64,000 nt of DNA from Mesoterricola silvestris. Lineage in GTDB: Bacteria; Acidobacteriota; Holophagae; Holophagales; Holophagaceae. Positions 35,387 to 44,300 of this stretch are shown in pieces. Made by a program: the position numbers and the translations under genes. The notes under the pieces are model-generated. The model had not been told where the DNA came from, did not search any database, and saw nothing but the letters and a program-made list of their open reading frames with translations. Position 1 is the first letter of the stretch, and every line of letters starts with the position of its first letter. The stretch spans positions 682,001 to 746,000 of the forward strand of contig NZ_AP027080.1 in the NCBI RefSeq assembly GCF_030295405.1, written 5' to 3'.

Positions 35387-36463
35387 TTACTGCCACACCC
35401 ATTGCCCGTTAGAATCCTCCTGGAAACAACCGTCCATTCGCATTTGTTTTGGCAAGGAGAAACTTGACGCTGCCGAGAAAACCTGCCGAAAGCAGTCATG
35501 GCATTGGGCGGAATTAATGTTCATAACAGCGTCGGGCCCTATGGAATGTGCATTACCGCTCGTCATCCCATCCATCAGCGTCTCGGCAAGGATTTTCGCC
35601 TCCCAGAGGAAGAAGGCTTGGGCTGGGGCTCTCCGTTCCAGCCTCAAAATTTCCTGATATCCGATCCAGATCTCTGCGACATGCTCCTTGCTCACCAGCG
35701 ACAGGCAAAGCGTCGGGGAAAGGGGAAAGGAGATCTCTACGTAAGGGGACCGCAGTCCCCTTGACCCTCGTTGCCACCTTTCTTTAATGGCCCTGTTGTT
35801 TATCCGAACGACTGGGTGGTCGGAAGTAATGAATGGGTCGGAATTAGTAGTCTCAAGAAGCATCCAGGCTTTATCCAAAAGCAATTCTGGTGAAAGTCGC
35901 CCTCCTCGAAGCTGATCAATGGCTAGTTTATTGACCCGATCATCGGTGAGGGGTTCATAGTCGGAAAAGGCTTCACGAAGTTCCACCCCCTTGCTCTCAA
36001 GACCCTTTTCCATGGCAAACAACATGGCCTTTGCATCTGCACGGGCCCGTGGGGTCCGGAGCAATTGTTTGATCAGGTAATCAGCTATAACAACTCGGTC
36101 CTTCGGTGTTAGATGCCCAATAGAACGCTTCCTGATTACCGTTTCAATAATTCTATCGATTGCAGCCTCAATCTTTCCAAAACCGATCTCTAGAGTATAG
36201 ATTTCTCCGTCCTCGATAAAGTTATAATAACCTTTCTTTGATGCGACATCATGAATCGTAGAAATTCCTTCAACACCTAACTTTTTATCATAGAAATGGA
36301 TTTTTGGTTCACCATCAGTGTTTGGAATAGCGAATCGACGAAGCAAGCATTGGGGAACATAGTGCTGTCGTTTAGCTAAATGTTTCCTTACTTCAGGAGT
36401 CACTTTGTTGGGGTGAATGGAGGTCCCGTAGTTAGTGCTGATGACCGGATGATTTATAATCAT
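35387..36463 (-). CDS. DUF4238-family protein
   Basis: 358 residues. The N-terminal signature KRQHYVPQCLLRRFA is that of DUF4238, followed by IHFYDKK and a helical region with RTPRARADAK; the C-terminal half has FITSDHPVVRIN and PLSPTLCLSLVS, also typical. Function of the family is not established; members turn up on mobile islands and near defence genes. AT-richer than the host. No signal peptide. First cargo gene next to the island tRNA. Confidence 0.7.
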   Translation of the reverse strand: MIINHPVISTNYGTSIHPNKVTPEVRKHLAKRQHYVPQCLLRRFAIPNTDGEPKIHFYDKKLGVEGISTIHDVASKKGYYNFIEDGEIYTLEIGFGKIEAAIDRIIETVIRKRSIGHLTPKDRVVIADYLIKQLLRTPRARADAKAMLFAMEKGLESKGVELREAFSDYEPLTDDRVNKLAIDQLRGGRLSPELLLDKAWMLLETTNSDPFITSDHPVVRINNRAIKERWQRGSRGLRSPYVEISFPLSPTLCLSLVSKEHVAEIWIGYQEILRLERRAPAQAFFLWEAKILAETLMDGMTSGNAHSIGPDAVMNINSAQCHDCFRQVFSAASSFSLPKQMRMDGCFQEDSNGQWVWQ

Positions 36464-36627
36464 TTGAGGTCTCCTGTAATGCTTTCGTGATTTTTATCTT
36501 GAGCCATACGTGATATACAAAAGCTTAGCAATAGGGACAAGATTTGAGCTAATCAACCAATGAAAAAGACTCAACGGCTGCCACTAGGCTCATGGTTTCA
36601 TTATTTTCTTCTAGATGAAGGTTTGAA

Positions 36628-37065
36628 TCAAAGACCTTCAGCCCATGCTCTCAGGTGATCTCGGACCTTTGTCATCCCCGGGATCCCCTCGGATGCCATC
36701 AACTCGAATGCGCTTCTACCCCTGAAAAGCGGGTTCGAATTCGGCCGGTGGGCCCATTCGTTCGCGGTAGCCGGCAACAAAGTATGAAGGTAGGTGTAGA
36801 TCTGCATGAGGAGGCTCACCCGCCTGAGGCCGTCCATCGTTGTCTCTAATCCTGGCTCGAGAAGCCTCCGTCGCTGTTCTCTCGTGAGATGCCATGCTTC
36901 AGCGATGTGATCAAACACGCGGGAACCTGGCCCAGCCAGCCGTTCTACAGCCTTCTTGGATAGTTTGTCTAGGGGCCAGCCATCCGTAGGATCGGCCAGG
37001 TTGGTCAAGTCAAAGCGAGCCCATAGCTTGCCTGCAACCCTCAAAGACTTCCGCATCTTCGCCAT
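36628..37065 (-). CDS. MbcA/ParS/Xre-type antitoxin (toxin-binding domain)
   Basis: 145 residues. The C-terminal part has the MbcA/ParS toxin-binding pattern: NEWAHRPNSNPLFRGRSAFELM then GMTKVRDHLRAWAEGL (W..N.f.G.sa.elm....l..V...L.A...G). The N-terminal half is helical with a possible DNA-binding segment. Such antitoxins normally pair with a RES-domain NAD-degrading toxin directly downstream. No RES gene is present on either side here, so it is an orphan or protects against a toxin elsewhere. It is preceded 97 bp upstream by a small gene on the same strand. Confidence 0.65.
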   Translation of the reverse strand: MAKMRKSLRVAGKLWARFDLTNLADPTDGWPLDKLSKKAVERLAGPGSRVFDHIAEAWHLTREQRRRLLEPGLETTMDGLRRVSLLMQIYTYLHTLLPATANEWAHRPNSNPLFRGRSAFELMASEGIPGMTKVRDHLRAWAEGL

Positions 37066-37162
37066 ATGCGCCTGTACGAATTATCGACTGGAGGAAGAAT
37101 CTTGCTTCATGGGCCAGGTCTCCGTTGATTCGGGGAACGAGATGATCCCATTGCGGCCGAGG

Positions 37163-37597
37163 TCAGGCTGGGGAACTGTTGGTTTGGGATTGGGTACCCT
37201 CGGGCTTGGTCCTGAGGAATAGGTATGAAGTTGCGAGAAGAACCTGTGCCTCCGACAAGCCGGTCGACTTCGAGATTGCTGTGAGCTCGTCTTTTTCCCG
37301 TCGGGATAGCATCACCCGTACTAGGTGCTTCCCCTGAACGCGACGCTTTCTTGCCGCCACATCATGGACTATCCGAAATTGCTCTGGCTTAAGGTAAGTC
37401 CTGACCTTGGTAAAGCCATCCATAATCCCATCGCCAAAGCGGCCGCTTCCGTAGCGAGCCAGCAGGAATTCAAAAGTCTCCTGGTCCAACCGGCAGGTTG
37501 GTCCTTCGAGCGACCGTGCCTTTCCCAAGGGGTCGAGGGAATCCGCTAGGATTTGGGCGAGGATCTCTGTGATTTGAGATTTCAGGTTGTCTGACAT
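37163..37597 (-). CDS. Small protein with possible ribbon-helix-helix C-terminus
   Basis: 144 residues from the ATG at 37597 (MSDNLKSQITEILAQ). The C-terminal segment LVRVMLSRREKDELTAISKS then TGLSEAQVLLATSYLFL has the strand-helix-helix rhythm of RHH DNA-binding proteins; the N-terminal half is unfamiliar. It is divergent from the Xre regulator with about 97 bp between starts, which contains inverted repeats. It could be the partner or regulator of the antitoxin-like gene downstream. Identity uncertain. Confidence 0.5.
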   Translation of the reverse strand: MSDNLKSQITEILAQILADSLDPLGKARSLEGPTCRLDQETFEFLLARYGSGRFGDGIMDGFTKVRTYLKPEQFRIVHDVAARKRRVQGKHLVRVMLSRREKDELTAISKSTGLSEAQVLLATSYLFLRTKPEGTQSQTNSSPA

Positions 37598-37653
37598 AGG
37601 CTTCCCCCGGCAGCCCACTTGTGGGGGGGTATGGGCGCCAATTGCTACTTATA

Positions 37654-37685
37654 GTCTGTAGACCTAAAGTCTTCAACCCAAGACT
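37654..37685. promoter_or_regulatory. Inverted repeats in divergent promoter (candidate operator)
   Basis: GTCT-GT-AGAC (37654-37663) and AGTCTT-CAACCC-AAGACT (37668-37685) lie side by side, just before the Xre start and upstream of the divergent small gene. The half-sites share GTCT/AGAC, so a dimeric regulator, most simply the Xre protein, could bind both. Confidence 0.45.
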
Positions 37686-37694
37686 ATCCACCAT

Positions 37695-37919
37695 GTGGTT
37701 AGAAAAGGTGGAAAAGGCACGCCTGCGAGGCTTCGGTTTGCGAGGAGCTTAAGAGAGATCCGCCTGGAAAAAGGCCTTTCCCAGGAAGCTTTGGCAGAAA
37801 TGGCCAACCTCCACCGGACGTATATTGGGTCAGTGGAGAGAGGAGAGCGAAATATTTCAATTGATAATATGGAGGTACTTGCCATCGCCCTGGGGCGGGA
37901 TTTAAGGGAAATGCTCTAG
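37695..37919 (+). CDS. Xre-family HTH transcriptional regulator
   Basis: 74 residues, a single HTH_3 domain: RFARSLREIRLEKGLSQEAL, AEMANLHRTYIGSVERGERN, then ISIDNMEVLAIALGRDLREML. The recognition helix region LHRTYIGSVERG is typical. The GTG start has almost no leader or ribosome-binding site, so the message may be leaderless. Similar single-domain Xre proteins control restriction or defence genes (C-protein like). It is the only plus-strand gene in the island and is convergent with the helicase-nuclease gene. Confidence 0.8.
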   Translation: MVRKGGKGTPARLRFARSLREIRLEKGLSQEALAEMANLHRTYIGSVERGERNISIDNMEVLAIALGRDLREML

Positions 37920-38046
37920 GCTTTCAAGGCCAAGCGCCTTCTGGACCGGGTCGAAGCTGCCCTGAATTCGAATGATTCTAGGACGGTGTGGACAATGGCG
38001 GCCACGATCCGCTGCATGGGGTCAGCACCAGCGAAACGCTCACTGT

Positions 38047-40797
38047 TTAGATTGTCTTGGCTGCACTGCACATCTGACAGTAGTCGCATTTGCCGCATGT
38101 TTTCACACTGGGGTTCGGCGGCAACTTGTTCTGGCGAAGGGCGTCTGCCGCAGAAACGACATCCCGCCTCACATCCACCATGAATTCGTCGTCCACCGAA
38201 CGGCTCTTCTGCTTTAGCTGATCAAGCTCGTAGATTTCGACGTAGTCCGGCCGCCGCCCGGTCAATTCCTGGTAGCCTAGCGCGTAAATGTGGAGCTGAG
38301 TTTCGGTGGCCGCTTCGGACTGTGCTCGATCTGTCGACTTCAAATCGACGATAGTGACTTCACCCGTCTCGATCTTGCGCACAAGGTCAATTCGGCCTGC
38401 TACAGACACCCCATCACCCAGTGCGATCTCAATGGCCTTTTCAGAGAACTCCACATGCCGGAATTTATCGGAGTTGCGCCGGATGTAGGCCCCAATCACC
38501 CTCTCTGCCGAACGCTCGAGTTGTTCCCGCAACGCCGGGTAGGCATATGGGGCTCGCAGATGCCGCCGCACGAGTTCCGCCGATTCTTCGGGATTCACTG
38601 TTTCTCCGCGCAATGCGCGAGAGTGGACCTCGGCGAGGGCGTCGTGCAGCGATTTTCCGTAACCGAGGGCCTCATCAAGTGGTGCGTTGAACCCGTAGAG
38701 GATACGCAACTTGAACTGATAAGGGCATTCGAAGAAGTATTTCACGTCGGAGAACGACAGCGTTACATTGGCGACCGACGACTTGGGCTGAGGCTCCAGC
38801 TTTGGCCGCTCAGTGTAATTAGGCGCCCTGCGTTTCACGTAATTGGAAACCAAGACGTCTTGGAAGTAATCCGATGCCGCCTGTGCCGTCCGATTCCCCG
38901 GGGTTGGCGCCCAGCTGAGATGCAGGAATTTCTGAGCACGGGTAACCGCCACATAAAAGAGCCTGCGCTCGTCGGCATCTCCACCCTTGTAGCGCACCGC
39001 GTTGTCAAAGGCGCTGGCAGGAATAAGGTGCCAAGCCGTTCGTCCGCCGCCACCCTTGGCGGGAAACCGGTTCCTGACCAGTTGGGGAATGAACACTACT
39101 GGCCATTGCAGTCCTTTCGATTGGTGGACAGTCATGATGCGCACGGCATCGGGACTCACAAATGCGTTGTCTTGCCAGCCCTCCGGGTAGGCATTCACAG
39201 CGTGGTACTGCAGAAATCCCGCGAAGCTGGTGTATTTTTCGCCCGGGCTCGAATGGAAATTAATGCTCTCGAAGTCCGAGATTGCCTGGCTGAACTTTCC
39301 GAGGTTATAGAATGCAATCTCGCCACGCCCGTTTGGCACACGCTCTTCGCGCAGGCCGCAAGCTTCGATGAATGCAATAAACTGTCGTTGCAGGTTGTAG
39401 ACCTTGTACTGACCAATTGCGGCATTCTTCATGTCGCGTCGCGCACTGGACGCGCCAGCGATGGCGGTGTTCAAAGCCGCAGGGTCAATGCCAAGGTCCG
39501 CCCGCTGCCATGCAGTGCGAAGCGTTCCCTCGTCAATTGTTTCTGCAAGAAAATAAAAGAGTTGACGGGCCGCCTCGGCTTCATCGGTCTGGAATAGATT
39601 GTCCATGCCCGTGATAACGAAAGGAATTCCGGCAGAGGCCAGGGCCCGCGCGACCACCGCACCGTCCCGACGGACGGATCGCAGCAAGATCGCCATGTCT
39701 GACCAGGAGATGCCCCGTTCCCCCTCGCCATCGCGGATTGCCACGCCCCTCAGGGCATGGCAGGTGGCGGCAATGTGATCCGCCTCCTGATCGGGGCCAT
39801 CAAATCCCAACGCGGTAATGTCGCCAACCTCATATGTTTGAGAGGCAGTCGCCTTCATTGCCTTTGGCAAGCGGTGAGCCAGTTTGCTAATGAAGTCGCG
39901 CGCGACCGCAACCACGCCCTCGCTTGACCGGAAGTTCTCTTCCAACCGGATCTGCGTAACTTTTGGATAGCGATTCTCGAAATTCAAAATGTTGCGCACA
40001 TCGCTGCCACGCCACTGGTAAATTGTCTGGTCATCGTCACCGACGACGCAGACTGATGCGCCTAAGGCATGCAGTGCCTCGACGACCGCCTCCTGGATTG
40101 GATTTACATCCTGGTATTCATCGACGATCACGTGCCGGATGCGAGCTGCAAGTCGCTCCCGCAATCCGGTGTTCTTTGCCAGTTCTGCGACTGCCTCAAG
40201 CAAAATGCCGGAGTAGTCGAGGTAACCCTTACTGTGGAGCACGTGCTCATACGTGATTAGGTGTTCAACCACCGACACTCCGGCGAGCGCATCAGGAGCA
40301 ATCGCGTTGTCCTCGCGGAGGATATTCATGGCGTCGATATAGTGTTTGGTATCGGTGTAACGCTTGAGCTGCGAGCCGCTGAGAGTGCTGCTCTGGGTCA
40401 ATCCTGAGGCTCTAGAATGCCGATCAACGAATAGGGTCTGCTGAACCTCGTTGAGCACCTCGTACTTCATGAACGCCGGCACCTCGGATTTCAGCAACTC
40501 GAGGCAGAATCCGTGGATGGTTCCGACGTACATCTCGGCGAGCCCAGTGATGGTGCCAAGCTGGTCGTGGCAGCGGGTGTGGATGCGTTCTTTCAGCTCG
40601 GCCGCGGCCTTGTCGGTGAAGGTGAACGCGACGATGTTTTCAGGCCTGCATCCAGCACCGCCTTCCGCCACCGGACGCAGCAATGTAACGACGCGCTGGG
40701 AAACGACTTCGGTCTTTCCGGAGCCGGCGCAAGCGATAAGTTGCAGATTGCCGGTGGTGTGTGCAATGGCCTCGCGTTGCTTGTCTGTAAGTGCCAC
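38047..40797 (-). CDS. UvrD-like superfamily 1 helicase fused to Fe-S PD-(D/E)XK nuclease
   Basis: 916 residues. UvrD/Rep core: Q-motif LTDKQREAI, Walker A CAGSGKTE, VGTIHGFCLELL, Walker B VDEYQDVNPIQ, GDDDQTIYQWRGSD, motif IV/V MTVHQSKGLQWPVVFIP and VI FYVAVTRAQKFL. The C-terminal third is an AddB/Cas4-like nuclease: GRIDLVRK and VTIVDLKST (Asp...Asp-Leu-Lys) with cluster cysteines in FFECPYQFKL and Cys901, 904, 907, 910. It should unwind and cut DNA ends. In an island cargo position and without an AddA/AddB partner, a phage-defence role is more likely than housekeeping recombination. Named systems such as Gabija use a shorter UvrD-like subunit, so it is not that. Confidence 0.82.
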   Translation of the reverse strand: MALTDKQREAIAHTTGNLQLIACAGSGKTEVVSQRVVTLLRPVAEGGAGCRPENIVAFTFTDKAAAELKERIHTRCHDQLGTITGLAEMYVGTIHGFCLELLKSEVPAFMKYEVLNEVQQTLFVDRHSRASGLTQSSTLSGSQLKRYTDTKHYIDAMNILREDNAIAPDALAGVSVVEHLITYEHVLHSKGYLDYSGILLEAVAELAKNTGLRERLAARIRHVIVDEYQDVNPIQEAVVEALHALGASVCVVGDDDQTIYQWRGSDVRNILNFENRYPKVTQIRLEENFRSSEGVVAVARDFISKLAHRLPKAMKATASQTYEVGDITALGFDGPDQEADHIAATCHALRGVAIRDGEGERGISWSDMAILLRSVRRDGAVVARALASAGIPFVITGMDNLFQTDEAEAARQLFYFLAETIDEGTLRTAWQRADLGIDPAALNTAIAGASSARRDMKNAAIGQYKVYNLQRQFIAFIEACGLREERVPNGRGEIAFYNLGKFSQAISDFESINFHSSPGEKYTSFAGFLQYHAVNAYPEGWQDNAFVSPDAVRIMTVHQSKGLQWPVVFIPQLVRNRFPAKGGGGRTAWHLIPASAFDNAVRYKGGDADERRLFYVAVTRAQKFLHLSWAPTPGNRTAQAASDYFQDVLVSNYVKRRAPNYTERPKLEPQPKSSVANVTLSFSDVKYFFECPYQFKLRILYGFNAPLDEALGYGKSLHDALAEVHSRALRGETVNPEESAELVRRHLRAPYAYPALREQLERSAERVIGAYIRRNSDKFRHVEFSEKAIEIALGDGVSVAGRIDLVRKIETGEVTIVDLKSTDRAQSEAATETQLHIYALGYQELTGRRPDYVEIYELDQLKQKSRSVDDEFMVDVRRDVVSAADALRQNKLPPNPSVKTCGKCDYCQMCSAAKTI

Positions 40798-41391
40798 GGG
40801 TTTAGCCCTCGTGCCGGTCTTCCCTCAACCCTGAGACCAAATGAGGGGCCCGGGGTTTGGGTGACGGTGGTGTGAATGTAGGCAGAATCGAGATGTGAAG
40901 TTCCGCACATGGTAGCACTAAGGGAGGATGGCGAATCTGGCGGGACCGAATTCTTGATGGTCTGTGCCCTATTCTTAGTCTTGATGTGCGGAACGCCGGT
41001 CAGGAGGCTCTGCCCCTGACGCCTCCGACAACCGGCAAGACCATCTCAAACCAAATGCCTAGACAAGAATTTGGGGCAATACGAGCCTCGGGTGCCGGAT
41101 GGTGTGGCCGGCAATGGCAACGCAACAATAATCATTCTAAGAAAAGCAGTTTGGTTGTGAGCTTTCGGCAGGTGTGCGCAGAGCCGCTTGGTTCCCAATT
41201 GGGCATGTCTTTGGTTGAGTCGTAGGGACTCACCTGGAACCAAAGCACCCAACGCCCCTGGGAGCTATTGGGCCTCAAGCCCCTTCAGGGTGGCTTGGTA
41301 GTTTCAGGGCAAACGCTTTGAATTTTTCTGGGTATTTAGCATTCAAGGAATGGGAGAACCGGGGATTTTTGAACCGTGAAAGAGCTTGGGG
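40798..41391. other. Intergenic region in island, no gene seen
   Basis: 594 bp between the helicase-nuclease start and the STAND NTPase stop, AT-richer, carrying presumably the helicase promoter near 40800-40980. Short frames here are unconvincing and no tRNA or long repeat was found. Confidence 0.35.
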
Positions 41392-44300
41392 TCACAGTTG
41401 ATCTGGAGTGCTAACCGAAGGTGAGGTGGATTTCTTCCTCTTAACACTAGAAGGATTTTGCTTGCGTGCTCTTTCTTCATTGGCTTTTGCATGTCTTTTG
41501 GTTAAATCGATACCGAGTACTGCGATTTCATCAATGTCTTTGAATTGCGAGGATATCGCAACCCAATGCTGACGTAAGGCATCAACAAGAGAAGAGAAGG
41601 CAGATACTGTGGTACCGTTTGGAAGGTCCCAGCCTGTCTTTGCGCCTCGATAAACAAGGACAAAAATCCCGCGGCTTGATCCCTTGCCTCGCAAATAATC
41701 TCCACAGAGTTGGACCTCTAGACGCTCAAAGAGGCTGGGCCCAGGCCATTTGTCCGCTATTTTTAGCTCGACTGGGACTGGCCCTTCGAAAGAGTTGCAA
41801 TGGAATCGTAAGTCTGGTCGTTTTGCATCAGCGAGTTCCTCTTCCTGATTGACCAAATAGCGCCCACCGGAATGGTCATCCAACCAATTACAGATGAAAT
41901 TACGAACGAGGACTTCCTGGTCCGCTTTGATTAAAATCGCAGCTGTGCTCGTGTCGCCATCTTCTTGTTCGTGCTTAAAGTCCAAAAAACGCTGGACGGC
42001 AAGGCGCCAGAGGTCACGATGGTTTCTTGGTGAGCGCTCCTGCTGGGTGTGGAATTCTACTACCTGACCCGGGGTCCAGGGCTGAGTGTCTGCATCTTGT
42101 GCCGCCTTTTCCTTGGCGTGGAAAGCCATCCAGGGGCGGGCGCTATCGGTGGGGTGCAAGCGCGAGATTTCGAGCAAGGCCAAGTATGCTTCTTTGCCTG
42201 AAGTTTCCCTAATTAGGGAAAGAAGGGTGTTGCGTGCATCTTGGGCGTCATCCCGCAATTCTGGTGTGTATACACCCTTGCCAACCCTATCGATGTCGTC
42301 AACCTCTTTCACGTGGGCGTGAATAAGCAAAAAGAGCCTCTTTAGATGCGCCACGGCACGATACCCTTGGCGGGCGATTCTTGTCTCCCCGCGGCCACCT
42401 AGCAGGGCAGTGATGAAGCGCATGGCAAATAACGTCTTGCTCTTGTCGCCTCTTAATTCGGCCAAACGAGCTTCAAGGGCAGGTATTGCAACGTCAGGAT
42501 CGCTCCCAACCCAAAATGCATACCAAAGGGGACCGGCAGTAATGTTTTTTGTCGCTCTGGCCTTTCTTCCGGCAAGGCCAGCAACCCTTTGATCATCAAC
42601 CTTGGATCCAGATATAATTGTGATTATTTGGCGAAGATAGGTTGTATTTTTGAGTGGCTTTTGGATTCGAATGAATAACAGCTCTGCCAGGTCGTCCCAC
42701 ATCCACTGGCCTGACCAGGAAGTGTCGTAAAGAACATATGTGCTTTTTGATTCCAAATTTTCGTCTCTAAGTTCGAATTTAACCTCTGTCATAATCAATT
42801 CAAGCACCTCTTTGGTGAAATGCCTGTATAGATCCGGAAGCCACGCTGGAAAGCCATTTAATTGATAGAGAGCGTATCGAGCTGCAAGTCTGGCGTCCTC
42901 TTTGGAAAGTGTAATGGGCCAATCCTTGATCTCATTTGCTTCAATATAGAGTCCGGTTAATCCAAAAATTACCGCAAATGGGATGGAATTGGGTGGGGCG
43001 CCTTCGGAGCGAAGTTTGGGTAGAAACCCTCGCCAAAAGCGCACTGCGCCATCTCTAAAAGCCGTTGCGACTGCTTCGCCGAAATCTGGAATCAAGGACC
43101 TCCAGTTTGCGGTGGTCCACTCGGTATGGGATGCGCTTTTGGCGCGCATTTGTTCATGCAGGTAATGCTGATGGTTTGTAATTTCAGCAGGCCTGCCGGA
43201 GTCTCTCAATTGCTCGACATTCTGTAATAAGTGGAGCTTCCATTGGCGCTTATTTTCTTCCCTTTGCTCGGCTTGGTGCTTGGATCGGGCTTTCCATTGC
43301 CTTTCTCGCTTCCGCCAACGCTGGATCTCCGCTGTGTTCGGTGGGTGAAGAAACCCGTCTAAAGCGGCGCTGAGCTCAGGGTATGGCTTGGTCCGGCGCC
43401 TCAATTGGATTCGCCAAGGGGTCGGCCTTTGGTTTTTTATGTAAATCGAAAAGGCCATGGATAATGAAATTAGGCGATCGTCTAATTGTGGCTTTTTTGA
43501 AATACCATCCAGGATGCGGTCAAAATCCTTCCCGCTAAAATCCCAAAAATGTCCATACATTCCGACTTGCCAAGATTCAGTGAGGCGTTCCCCTTTTTTT
43601 GTATCCTTGGATGCCCGCGTTTCCTCGACGTCTCTCCAGAATAGTGCAAAATTAAGTTCTTGCCATTCTGGTGCAATCTTCTTTATATCATCTTTGATAT
43701 CGCCAAGGGTATGTTCAAAGCATTCCTCTGCGATTGGGAGTTTTCGAAGGATGGAAAGAACGGGCAGCTCAAGTGAGAACGTGTCCTTCTCCTGAATCAA
43801 TCGGAGGGCGATGATCGCTGAAGCCCGTGTAAGCCAAATGAATTTGTTTGAAATTTCGCAATAGCCCCTTTCGACAAATGGCGGCGTATCCAATAACGCG
43901 TTGAATCCAGTCGCCAATTGGGGTAGTAAATTCGTTGGCACATTAGATATCCATTCGCAAATTGCATCTCCCAGTCTATCAACTGAGTAGGGCTCTTTAT
44001 AGGAAGCTCTTTTTATTGACTCCAACAACCAATCCACAGCGATTTCATCGGTGGGAAGCCCGTAGATTAATTCCGTCAGCAAGTCTCGGTTCAGGCCAGT
44101 GCTAGTATCTTCATGAAGGATTGCCTTTCGCAATTCCTCGTTATCAGATGCTGACCCCACGAGCGCCAAGGCCCGGATGGCGGCAAGACGGGAGTGATTT
44201 TCACGAGAGTGAAGAGAGAAATCTTTGGCGAGGTCGGAAGCATCCTTTATCTCTCCATGCCAGATCATTCTCAATAAAAACCAGCTAATCTCTGAATTAC

